10,095 bases of DNA from Bacillota bacterium. Lineage in GTDB: Bacteria; Bacillota; Bacilli; Lactobacillales; Enterococcaceae. The first letter of the stretch is position 1. Each line of letters starts with the position of its first letter. This document shows positions 4,912 to 10,095 of the stretch, piece by piece. The translations under genes were made by a program, and so were the position numbers. The notes beneath the pieces were generated by a model, which worked only from the letters and a program-made list of their open reading frames with translations, was not told the origin of the DNA and did no database searches. The stretch covers positions 1-10,095 of the forward strand of contig JAEWFE010000146.1 in the NCBI GenBank assembly GCA_023389005.1, in the 5' to 3' direction.

Positions 4912-5673
4912 ATGTTGGTTATTAGTGCAAACTCAGATAAGGGTGGCGTAGGAAAAACTACCACCGTTAAAAATTTAGCAGAAAAATTAAGACTATTTTC
5001 TAAAGTACTCATGATAGATTTAGATGATTCAGGTAATTTGACGACTGGATTTGGTGAATTTGAATCCACTGAAAATACAGTCATTGATTTATTTGAAAAA
5101 GGAAATGTTCATCCATTTAGCATAAAAGAAAATCTCGATTTAATACCTGGTCATAAGCTTGTCTCTGCCCTAAAAGAAAGACTTATTTCCAGGAGACAAA
5201 GAGAAATTATTTTAGCTAAATGGATTGCTAAAAATTATGCGTATCTATCAGAAAACTATGATTATATCTTGATTGATACAGAAAATGATGAAGGAATACT
5301 CACTCAGAACGCATTGATTGCGAGTGATATTGTTTTATCAATCGCTATGCCAGGTGTGGATGATTTTTCTGCCGCCCTTCATTTGAGTACGTTTGTCAAT
5401 GAATTAAACATTGATTTTGATACAAATACTCAAGTTCTTTTGATGGCAAACAGAATAGATAAACGTGCCAATCGTTCAAAAGAGCTCATTCAAACATTGG
5501 AAAGATTTGATAATTATGTAGGCTACTTGCCCCAGTTAGATTTATTGTATGAAAAGCAATCCGTCTATTGTTCGGACGCTGCCAAAAAGAATAGAGCAGG
5601 TTTTGAAACAATTGACGCTTTCTTTCAAAATTTAGTAGTTAAGATACAAGAAATTGAAAGGGAGGTAGCTTAG
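4912..5673 (+). CDS. parA: ParA/Soj-family partition ATPase
   Basis: A 253-residue deviant Walker ATPase that moves plasmid or element copies apart together with a DNA-binding partner. It shows the deviant Walker A KGGVGKTT (10-17), the A' box VLMIDLDDSGN (32-42) and Walker B DYILIDTEND (117-126), followed by the usual helical C-terminal half. The A' box has Ser where most ParA proteins have Gln (DxDxQGN), a small deviation. Length is typical of small plasmid ParA proteins lacking an N-terminal DNA-binding domain, so autoregulation would fall to a partner. It starts 1 nt after the preceding stop and is followed immediately by the small ribbon-helix-helix gene, the standard type Ib-like par arrangement. 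Its presence implies that the element exists extrachromosomally at least some of the time. Confidence 0.95.
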   Translation: MLVISANSDKGGVGKTTTVKNLAEKLRLFSKVLMIDLDDSGNLTTGFGEFESTENTVIDLFEKGNVHPFSIKENLDLIPGHKLVSALKERLISRRQREIILAKWIAKNYAYLSENYDYILIDTENDEGILTQNALIASDIVLSIAMPGVDDFSAALHLSTFVNELNIDFDTNTQVLLMANRIDKRANRSKELIQTLERFDNYVGYLPQLDLLYEKQSVYCSDAAKKNRAGFETIDAFFQNLVVKIQEIEREVA

Positions 5674-5946
5674 ATGAGTAGCCGATATGACCAATTTTTA
5701 AAAGACAATTATCAATCCACCAGGCAATTAAGGCAGCAACAATCAGCAGTTCAGCCAACGGAAAAGGTTGCATATGTCAAATATAAAAGTATTAAAATCA
5801 AAGAATCTAGCTATCGAAAGCTAGAATTGATGAAGATGGCAACTGGAGAAAGCTATATGTCACACTTAGATCAAGCAATTGACGAGTATTTTGAATTGTT
5901 GTTACAAACGGATGAAAAATTAAATACTTTGAATGACTTGCTTTAG
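5674..5946 (+). CDS. Ribbon-helix-helix ParB-like partition partner
   Basis: A 90-residue protein whose ATG abuts the parA stop; GGGAGG (5660-5665) is 8 nt upstream. Residues 1-30 are polar and probably disordered (Gln-rich RQLRQQQSAVQPTE). Residues 33-42 (AYVKYKSIKI) look like the DNA-contacting beta strand, 45-57 (SSYRKLELMKMAT) like helix A and 62-77 (MSHLDQAIDEYFELLL) like helix B of a ribbon-helix-helix fold. Such small proteins, with a disordered N-terminus that stimulates ParA, serve as centromere-binding partner and repressor in plasmid parAB loci. The arrangement resembles the small partners in enterococcal plasmids. Fold and role are inferred from pattern and position rather than strong sequence identity. 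Confidence 0.8.
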   Translation: MSSRYDQFLKDNYQSTRQLRQQQSAVQPTEKVAYVKYKSIKIKESSYRKLELMKMATGESYMSHLDQAIDEYFELLLQTDEKLNTLNDLL

Positions 5947-5981
5947 TTTAATTTATCGACAAGCGTGAAAGGAGCTTAAAA

Positions 5982-6533
5982 ATGAATTTGATAGTTTTTG
6001 ATACAGAAACAACGGGATTAACGTATGGTGATGAAATTTTGCAATTGTCCATTATTGATGGCAATGGCAAATTATTGCTAGATCAGCTGTTCAAACCAAC
6101 TCACAAAAAGAGTTGGTTTGAAGCACAAGAAATTCATAAAATTAGTCCTGAGATGGTTAAAAATTGCCCGAATATTTCTGATTACAAAAAGCAAATACAA
6201 AAAATTGTCAATCAATCCGAATTGTTAGTTGGCTATAATATCAATTTTGATATTACATTTTTGGAAAATATAGGGATAAATTTTGAAGGAAAGAAAACGA
6301 TAGATATCATGAAAGCTTTTGCTCCTGTATATGGTGAATGGAGTGAATACTTTGGTGATTATAAATGGCAAAAACTAACCACTTGTGCAGCATATTTTGG
6401 ATATAATTACTGTCCGCATTTGGCTTTAGAAGATGTGAAGGCAACTTTATATGCATACAACAAGTTGAAACAATTGAACAAGTTAGATGGATATTACGAG
6501 ACCGTAAATTATACAGAAGATTTTTGGAATTGA
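5982..6533 (+). CDS. DEDDh 3'-5' exonuclease (DNA polymerase III epsilon-like)
   Basis: A 183-residue single-domain exonuclease. ExoI is VFDTETTGL (Asp7, Glu9), ExoII is LVGYNINFDITFL (Asp90) and ExoIII is CPHLALEDVKATL (His146, Asp151). All five DEDDh metal/catalytic residues are present, so the enzyme should be active on 3' ends of DNA or RNA. It is shorter than PolC and carries no helicase or polymerase part. AAAGGAG (5968-5974) is 7 nt before the ATG. In the element it lies between the partition genes and ssb, suggesting DNA processing during replication, repair or transfer of single strands. The coding sequence contains a perfect 13-bp inverted repeat (6090-6122). Confidence 0.93.
   Translation: MNLIVFDTETTGLTYGDEILQLSIIDGNGKLLLDQLFKPTHKKSWFEAQEIHKISPEMVKNCPNISDYKKQIQKIVNQSELLVGYNINFDITFLENIGINFEGKKTIDIMKAFAPVYGEWSEYFGDYKWQKLTTCAAYFGYNYCPHLALEDVKATLYAYNKLKQLNKLDGYYETVNYTEDFWN
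6090..6122 (+). repeat. Perfect 13-bp inverted repeat inside the exonuclease gene
   Basis: TTCAAACCAACTC (6090-6102) and GAGTTGGTTTGAA (6110-6122) are exact reverse complements around the loop ACAAAAA. It would form a strong hairpin in mRNA or single-stranded DNA. It encodes FKPTHKKSWFEA, partly constrained by the protein family, so it may be coincidental. Confidence 0.6.
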
Positions 6534-6558
6534 GAAAGGAATGATAATCATGATGAAT
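6533..6558 (+). repeat. Direct repeat flanking a three-gene cassette, left copy
   Basis: 26 nt matching 8079-8104 at 25 positions; the first 20 nt (6533-6552) are identical and the only difference is A6553/C8099. It covers the ribosome site GAAAGGA and the start codon of the following gene. The copies are 1546 bp apart and enclose the genes at 6550-8075, consistent with insertion or duplication at the ssb leader. Confidence 0.65.
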
Positions 6559-6915
6559 GAAGATAAGGTGGATATGGAAGTGAAATATATAGATATAAGT
6601 CAATATAAGTTAGATGATTTATTGACACTTCCCCGACACTATTTTGTTGAGCAAATTTACTTAGTAATGACGGCAAAGGAAAAACTATTAATTAAAGCAA
6701 ATTCTTTGAAAGAAGTATGTAATTTTATAGAAAAAGAAAATGAATTTCATATAGAGATGGATAGATTTCCTCTGATTATATTAATTGAGGAAGCTCATTA
6801 TGAACAGATAGACAATGATATTTTAACAAGAGATGAAGGCATATTAGCACTGTATAGGGATGAAGTACTAACATGCCTTGAAGAAACACTTAAAAGATTT
6901 ATGGATTTTATTTGA
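6550..6915 (+). CDS. Hypothetical acidic protein, first gene of cassette
   Basis: A 121-residue protein (from ATG 6550) with no family I recognise. It is acidic and leucine/isoleucine-rich, with an amphipathic look: YKLDDLLTLPRHYFVEQIYLVMTAKEKLLIKANSL, then FPLIILIEEAHYEQI and a C-terminal helix ALYRDEVLTCLEETLKRFMDFI. There is no signal peptide; the ILIEEAH stretch is too short for a membrane segment. Three ATGs compete (6541, 6550, 6553). 6541 touches the GAAAGGA site, and 6550 is preferred because the same 20 nt precede the certain ssb start at 8096. It ends 12 nt from the convergent membrane-protein gene. Confidence 0.65.
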   Translation: MMNEDKVDMEVKYIDISQYKLDDLLTLPRHYFVEQIYLVMTAKEKLLIKANSLKEVCNFIEKENEFHIEMDRFPLIILIEEAHYEQIDNDILTRDEGILALYRDEVLTCLEETLKRFMDFI

Positions 6916-6927
6916 AATATTATTATT

Positions 6928-7527
6928 TTACTTTAGGGCAAATATAATAAAACTTAATAAACATAGAACTAAATAACTAAAAAATATGACTCCTGTTTTA
7001 TGCTTCAAATTTTCTATACCTTGAATAGCAGATTTTAAATTTAAAAACTCAGGATAATAGAAATAAATAAGGATAAACGATAGAAGGTATCCTGGATAAA
7101 ATCTTTCAGTAATCGCTAAATGGGAAAGAAAGTATTTTAAAAAAGATGTTTGCTTATAATTCGAAATAAGAACAAGCAATAGACTAAAATACTTAATATA
7201 AGGGCTTATGTGGGTAATTGTTCCCTGTGAAGCATATATTGGATTGATAGAAAAGAGCACTAGTGATTTAATCAATACATGTAGGATATAGAATCCAATT
7301 AGTGAAAATAAAATAAATATGCCGTTATCATAGATGAATTGAATATGCAGCCAGCTATCCAATTGATGAAATAATTTATATTTATTTTCTATAGACTGGA
7401 GAAAATAATTTGAATTAGGAAATAAACGTAACCATAGTATAGCGAATATAAGAAAATTAGTAACAGCTAATTCTTGTTTTGCAAACGGCAATATAAATTT
7501 GGATAAAATTTTTTCACTATTATTCAA
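6928..7527 (-). CDS. Multi-pass membrane protein of unknown function (reverse strand)
   Basis: The only gene on the minus strand among the element's genes. The 199-residue product is strongly hydrophobic, with about five membrane segments near residues 20-36, 66-94, 110-123, 143-160 and 177-198. The loops are rich in Lys, Asn and Tyr. No family or catalytic motif is recognised. The start is probably TTG at 7527: AGAGGTG (7534-7540) lies 8 nt upstream, whereas the GTG at 7536 overlaps that site. It has its own extended -10 promoter. The DNA is visibly AT-richer than the neighbouring parA and ssb genes, suggesting separate acquisition. Roles such as immunity, exclusion or a toxin component are possible but unsupported. 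Confidence 0.7.
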   Translation of the reverse strand: MNNSEKILSKFILPFAKQELAVTNFLIFAILWLRLFPNSNYFLQSIENKYKLFHQLDSWLHIQFIYDNGIFILFSLIGFYILHVLIKSLVLFSINPIYASQGTITHISPYIKYFSLLLVLISNYKQTSFLKYFLSHLAITERFYPGYLLSFILIYFYYPEFLNLKSAIQGIENLKHKTGVIFFSYLVLCLLSFIIFALK

Positions 7528-7545
7528 GTAAATCACCTCTGAATA

Positions 7546-7554
7546 ATTATATCA
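7546..7554 (-). promoter_or_regulatory. Extended -10 promoter for the reverse-strand membrane protein
   Basis: On the minus strand TGA-TATAAT is a consensus extended -10 (TATAAT at 7551-7546). No good -35 is seen at 17 nt. The predicted start near 7539 leaves a leader of only about 12 nt, with the ribosome site at its very 5' end. Confidence 0.55.
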
Positions 7555-7583
7555 TTAAAAAATTTTGAAAGGAAGCTAACCAG

Positions 7584-8075
7584 ATGAATGAAAAAGAGAC
7601 ACATTTAGTCACGTATTTAACTAAAGTTCCTTATGGAAAAATTCCTTATCGAATCGTAAGTATGATGGTTGGACAGGATTTTTCTCAAATTCCCGAAAAA
7701 TCTAAGGAAATTAGCGTGATTTATGGAGATAGAGTAGCTGCTTATTCTAATTTATTATTTCAAGACTTTCCAGATTATGAAACACTTCTTGATTGCATTA
7801 TATTAATGACAGGCAATATTTCTTATAACCACGCAATGAAAATAATTGCAAAAAAAATAGTTGCACTCAATCAAATGAATGTTGTGGATTTGAATTTAGA
7901 GGGATATATTAACGTGTTAGAACAATTAGACTATAATCGTCCAGCAAATTGGAAAGTTAGATTAAAGGATATATTTAGCTATATAACAAAATTAAGTGCT
8001 CCTAGCACGATTCAAAAGAAATGCCTTCAAGATTTAAAAGATATAGTCATTCAAAGTAATGATAGGAAGAAATAG
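7584..8075 (+). CDS. Hypothetical cytosolic protein, third gene of cassette
   Basis: A 163-residue, predominantly helical protein (MNEKETHLVTYLTKVPYGKIPYRIVSMM...) that I do not recognise. Visible features are a KVPYGKIPYR segment near the start, a hydrophobic LLDCIILMTGNISYNHAMKIIAKKIVAL region (about residues 68-95) and a basic, charged C-terminal end (CLQDLKDIVIQSNDRKK). There is no signal peptide or clear membrane span. AAAGGAAG (7568-7575) is 9 nt before the ATG. Its opening (ATGAATGAA) resembles that of the gene at 6550 (ATGATGAATGAA), perhaps common origin of the leaders. It ends just before the right copy of the cassette repeat and is likely co-transcribed with ssb. Confidence 0.72.
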   Translation: MNEKETHLVTYLTKVPYGKIPYRIVSMMVGQDFSQIPEKSKEISVIYGDRVAAYSNLLFQDFPDYETLLDCIILMTGNISYNHAMKIIAKKIVALNQMNVVDLNLEGYINVLEQLDYNRPANWKVRLKDIFSYITKLSAPSTIQKKCLQDLKDIVIQSNDRKK

Positions 8076-8078
8076 AAA

Positions 8079-8104
8079 AGAAAGGAATGATAATCATGCT
8101 GAAT
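8079..8104 (+). repeat. Direct repeat flanking a three-gene cassette, right copy
   Basis: Right copy of the 26-nt repeat at 6533-6558 (25/26), here carrying the ribosome site and first codons of ssb. Removing one repeat plus the intervening DNA would place ssb directly behind the exonuclease gene with its leader intact. Confidence 0.65.
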
Positions 8105-8536
8105 CATGTTCAACTTATTGGTCGGTTAACAAAAGATCCTGAGTTAAGATATACGTCACAAGGAATAGCAGTTGCAACTTTTACTTTAGCAGTGCAACGT
8201 AACTTTAGTGATGGGAATGGAGAGAGGCAAACGGATTTCATCCAATGTATCAGTTGGCGAAAACTTGCAGAAACGATTGCTAATCATCTTGTGAAAGGTA
8301 GCTTGATTGCCTGCGAAGGACGTATTCAGACACGTAATTATGAAAATCAACAAGGTCAGCGTGTGTATGTGACTGAAATAGTCGTTAATGAAGTGCAGTT
8401 CTTAGAAAGCAAAGAACAAATGCAGTCTAGAAAGGCAACGAAACAACAATCCTTTTTAGACAATCAAAATTTGGAAGAAACAGTACCATCCTATATGACT
8501 GATGAAAATTACACTATGGATGATTTACCCTTTTAA
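8096..8536 (+). CDS. ssb: Single-stranded DNA-binding protein
   Basis: A 146-residue SSB. Residues 1-105 form the OB fold: MLNHVQLIGRLTKDPELRYT, then GIAVATFTLAVQRNF, DFIQCISWRKLAETIANHL, KGSLIACEGRIQTRNYENQQGQ and YVTEIVVNEVQFLE. A variable Gln-rich linker follows, and the protein ends in MDDLPF, the acidic tip that recruits repair and replication proteins. ATG 8096 is used because bacterial SSBs begin just before the xxVxLxGRL motif and GAAAGGA (8080-8086) lies about 9 nt upstream; the in-frame ATG at 8087 adds MII and is too close to that site. Conjugative elements and plasmids often carry their own ssb to protect incoming single strands. It is followed closely by the BRCT gene. Confidence 0.97.
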   Translation: MLNHVQLIGRLTKDPELRYTSQGIAVATFTLAVQRNFSDGNGERQTDFIQCISWRKLAETIANHLVKGSLIACEGRIQTRNYENQQGQRVYVTEIVVNEVQFLESKEQMQSRKATKQQSFLDNQNLEETVPSYMTDENYTMDDLPF

Positions 8537-8561
8537 CCTTTTGATGAGGAGGTAAGTGGAA

Positions 8562-8840
8562 ATGAAAAATACAGTGAAAGGCAAACGATTTGCGTTTACG
8601 GGTACGTTGATAACGATGAATCGGAATGAAGCAGAAGATAAAGTAATGAATTTACATGGGATTGTGCAACATTTTGTCAATGGCAATACAGATTATTTAG
8701 TTACCGGAAATTATCAACTAAGTTTATTTGAGCCAGAAAAAGTAACACGTAAACGCAAAATGGCAGATCAGATACTTGCGCAAGGTTCGGACCTAAAAAT
8801 CATTAATGAAGATATCTTTTTAGAAATGATTAAACTTTGA
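8562..8840 (+). CDS. Stand-alone BRCT-domain protein
   Basis: A 92-residue protein consisting of one BRCT domain, like the C-terminal domain of NAD-dependent DNA ligase: KGKRFAFTGTL (6-16), a helix with NRNEAEDKVMNLHGIVQ (20-36), the NTDYLVTGN strand (42-50), a basic KVTRKRKMADQILAQG segment (60-75) and a final INEDIFLEMI helix. The usual GG turn before the second strand is HG here. BRCT domains bind DNA ends, nicks or partner proteins. GAGGAGG (8546-8552) is 9 nt before ATG 8562; the in-frame GTG at 8556 is too close to it. It follows ssb by 25 nt, so a DNA-repair or processing role beside SSB and the exonuclease is likely. Confidence 0.9.
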   Translation: MKNTVKGKRFAFTGTLITMNRNEAEDKVMNLHGIVQHFVNGNTDYLVTGNYQLSLFEPEKVTRKRKMADQILAQGSDLKIINEDIFLEMIKL

Positions 8841-8890
8841 ACCATAAGTTAAGTAAAATGCTATCATATCAAAGTGTAGGTATGGTTTTT
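8840..8890 (+). terminator. Weak terminator-like hairpin after the BRCT gene
   Basis: AACCATA (8840-8846) pairs with TATGGTT (8881-8887), followed by a short T run to 8890. The loop is long (34 nt). ACTTTG (8834-8839)/CAAAGT (8870-8875) offers a competing pairing, so two alternative folds are possible. Termination strength is doubtful, but it marks the break between the replication block and the surface-protein gene. Confidence 0.3.
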
Positions 8891-8975
8891 CAATCAGATA
8901 TTTGCTAAAATAAATACTGTAATAGTAAACACTTTCAGAATCATTGAAATAAATAATACGGAAGGAGCTTGAATG

Positions 8976-10095
8976 ATGAAAAAGTGGAAAGTTGGGGTTG
9001 CGTTTATTTGTGCAGCGACCTTATTGAGTTTTGGTGCAACAAAAGTACAAGCAAGTGAGAATGTATCACTTGATGGACGTATGCACGTACAAAATATTGG
9101 ATGGAGAAATGCAAAAACACAAAATGGGGTTTTACGCATTGGTACTACTGGTAGAGCATTACATTTGGAAGCTTTCCAAATCGCTAGTCCAGCGTTACAA
9201 ACGGAATTAACCAAACGGGGCATACATTTAGAATATGTGGCTCATGTCGCTAATGTTGGTTGGCAAAAAGTTTCTTACAAGAATGAAAATGCAGGTACAA
9301 CAGGACGTAATTTACCTATTGAAGCGGTTTGTATAGCTGTAAAGGATAATAAAACAGGCAAAGATAGTAACATCTATGAAGTGAGATATCGTGCTCATTT
9401 ACGAAATATTGGTTGGCAAAACTGGACAAGTAGAGGAAATATTGCAGGAACAACAGGACGAGCAATTCCTATGGAAGCTATTGAAATCCAGTTAATTAAG
9501 AAGAGTGAAGTAAAAGGCACCTTAGATGTGAAACAAGACGGGTCTAAAGTGACTATGACCGTTCGACCAACAGAAAGTGCGAGCGATATTCAATCTGTCA
9601 GCATTCCAACTTGGGGCGAAGCAAACGGACAAAATGATATCAAGTGGTATCCAACCAAACGCCAAGCAGATGGTAGTTACCAAACAACTGTGGATCTAGC
9701 TAACCATAAGGAACAAGGCAAATTCTTCATGCATGCTTATGCAGCAACAAAAGATGGTAGTAATGTCTTTTTAGCAACTAAAACTGTAGAATACAAGAAG
9801 GAAACGCCTGCTGAACCATCAAATCCATCTAATCCTGGTAAAACAGAGGAACCAACACAACCTACTTTAAAACAAGCTACATTCGAATTAGATAATATTC
9901 AAGTTCCTTGGTCAAGAACAGACCGTGTGATTGATGAAAGTTACTTAAAACAAGCATTTAAAGGTGGAACAGATGAATATGGTCAAGTTTTAACAGTAGA
10001 TAAACTAAAAATCACTACACCAGTATCAGAACGCACAATTAAAGGTGGAACAGACTATCCTGCGGGCAATATAGAAGTTAGTTATCAAGCTAAAA
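8976..10095 (+). CDS. Secreted surface protein with ChW repeats and a GBS_Bsp-like domain (3' end outside window)
   Basis: An open frame of 373 residues running off the window. Residues 1-26 are a Sec signal peptide (MKKWKVGVAFICAATLLSFG, cleavage likely after VQA). Three ChW-type hydrophobic repeats follow, with cores HVQNIGW (37-43), HVANVGW (90-96) and HLRNIGW (141-147), each followed by GTTGR and an (I/L)xxEA strand. Residues about 180-273 match a GBS_Bsp-like repeat (KVTMTVRPTE, SIPTWGEANGQNDIKWYP). A Pro-rich linker (275-297) then leads to a further domain containing KGGTD twice. GAAGGAG (8961-8967) favours ATG 8976 over ATG 8973. Such proteins act outside the cell, in adhesion or envelope binding; a C-terminal anchor or peptidase domain may lie beyond the window. 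It may be the element's first surface or conjugation-related gene. Confidence 0.85.
   Translation, partial: MKKWKVGVAFICAATLLSFGATKVQASENVSLDGRMHVQNIGWRNAKTQNGVLRIGTTGRALHLEAFQIASPALQTELTKRGIHLEYVAHVANVGWQKVSYKNENAGTTGRNLPIEAVCIAVKDNKTGKDSNIYEVRYRAHLRNIGWQNWTSRGNIAGTTGRAIPMEAIEIQLIKKSEVKGTLDVKQDGSKVTMTVRPTESASDIQSVSIPTWGEANGQNDIKWYPTKRQADGSYQTTVDLANHKEQGKFFMHAYAATKDGSNVFLATKTVEYKKETPAEPSNPSNPGKTEEPTQPTLKQATFELDNIQVPWSRTDRVIDESYLKQAFKGGTDEYGQVLTVDKLKITTPVSERTIKGGTDYPAGNIEVSYQAK

Noticed and set aside
8894..9223. Reverse-strand open frame opposite the surface protein
   Set aside because: Mirror of the signal peptide and ChW coding sequence; no promoter or ribosome site.
1..10095. CRISPR array or complete insertion sequence
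   Set aside because: No regularly spaced repeat series, transposase frame or terminal inverted repeats were seen.

Overview
The window joins ordinary low-GC Firmicute chromosome to the replication/maintenance end of an integrated conjugative element or plasmid. Enterococcus or a close relative in the Lactobacillales is the best guess. The grounds are an AT-rich sequence with strong AGGAGG-type ribosome sites, the order PRPP synthase - cysteine desulfurase - DUF1831, and a secreted protein combining ChW and GBS_Bsp-like repeats. The species cannot be fixed from sequence alone.

Left part (1-1816), chromosomal: the last codons of a ribose-phosphate pyrophosphokinase, a NifS/IscS-type cysteine desulfurase, and a small DUF1831 protein with its own promoter and a clear intrinsic terminator.

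Junction (1786-2954): the DUF1831 terminator sequence occurs again as a 25-nt direct repeat (24/25) at 2593-2617. Between the copies lies an AbiEi/DUF6088-type regulator whose AbiEii toxin partner survives only as its first codons. After a second perfect terminator comes about 250 nt of non-coding DNA. It holds a dyad at 2776-2798, a 12-bp perfect hairpin whose loop can pair with sequence just upstream of the next gene, and a tRNA-like minihelix (acceptor stem plus T-arm, no D or anticodon arms).

Element part (2955-10095), almost all on the + strand. A replication-initiator/replisome-organiser-like gene has a probable origin inside its coding sequence: two inverted repeats within a 42-nt tandem repeat, followed by an AT-rich tract. 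Next come a small unknown gene, a structured ~280-nt leader, a small basic protein, ParA, a ribbon-helix-helix ParB-like partner, a DEDDh exonuclease, SSB, and a stand-alone BRCT protein. Last is the start of a secreted ChW/GBS_Bsp-like surface protein that runs off the window. Between exonuclease and ssb sits a three-gene cassette of unknown function (one gene reversed, a membrane protein), bounded by 26-nt direct repeats (25/26) covering the ribosome-binding and start region.

Taken together, the right part looks like a replication, partition and DNA-processing module that precedes conjugation genes lying outside the window. The most unusual items are the tRNA-like minihelix with the adjacent hairpin, the terminator-derived repeats around the broken AbiE locus, and the direct-repeat-bounded cassette. 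No integrase, relaxase or conjugation gene is inside the window, so 'ICE or integrated plasmid' is an inference.
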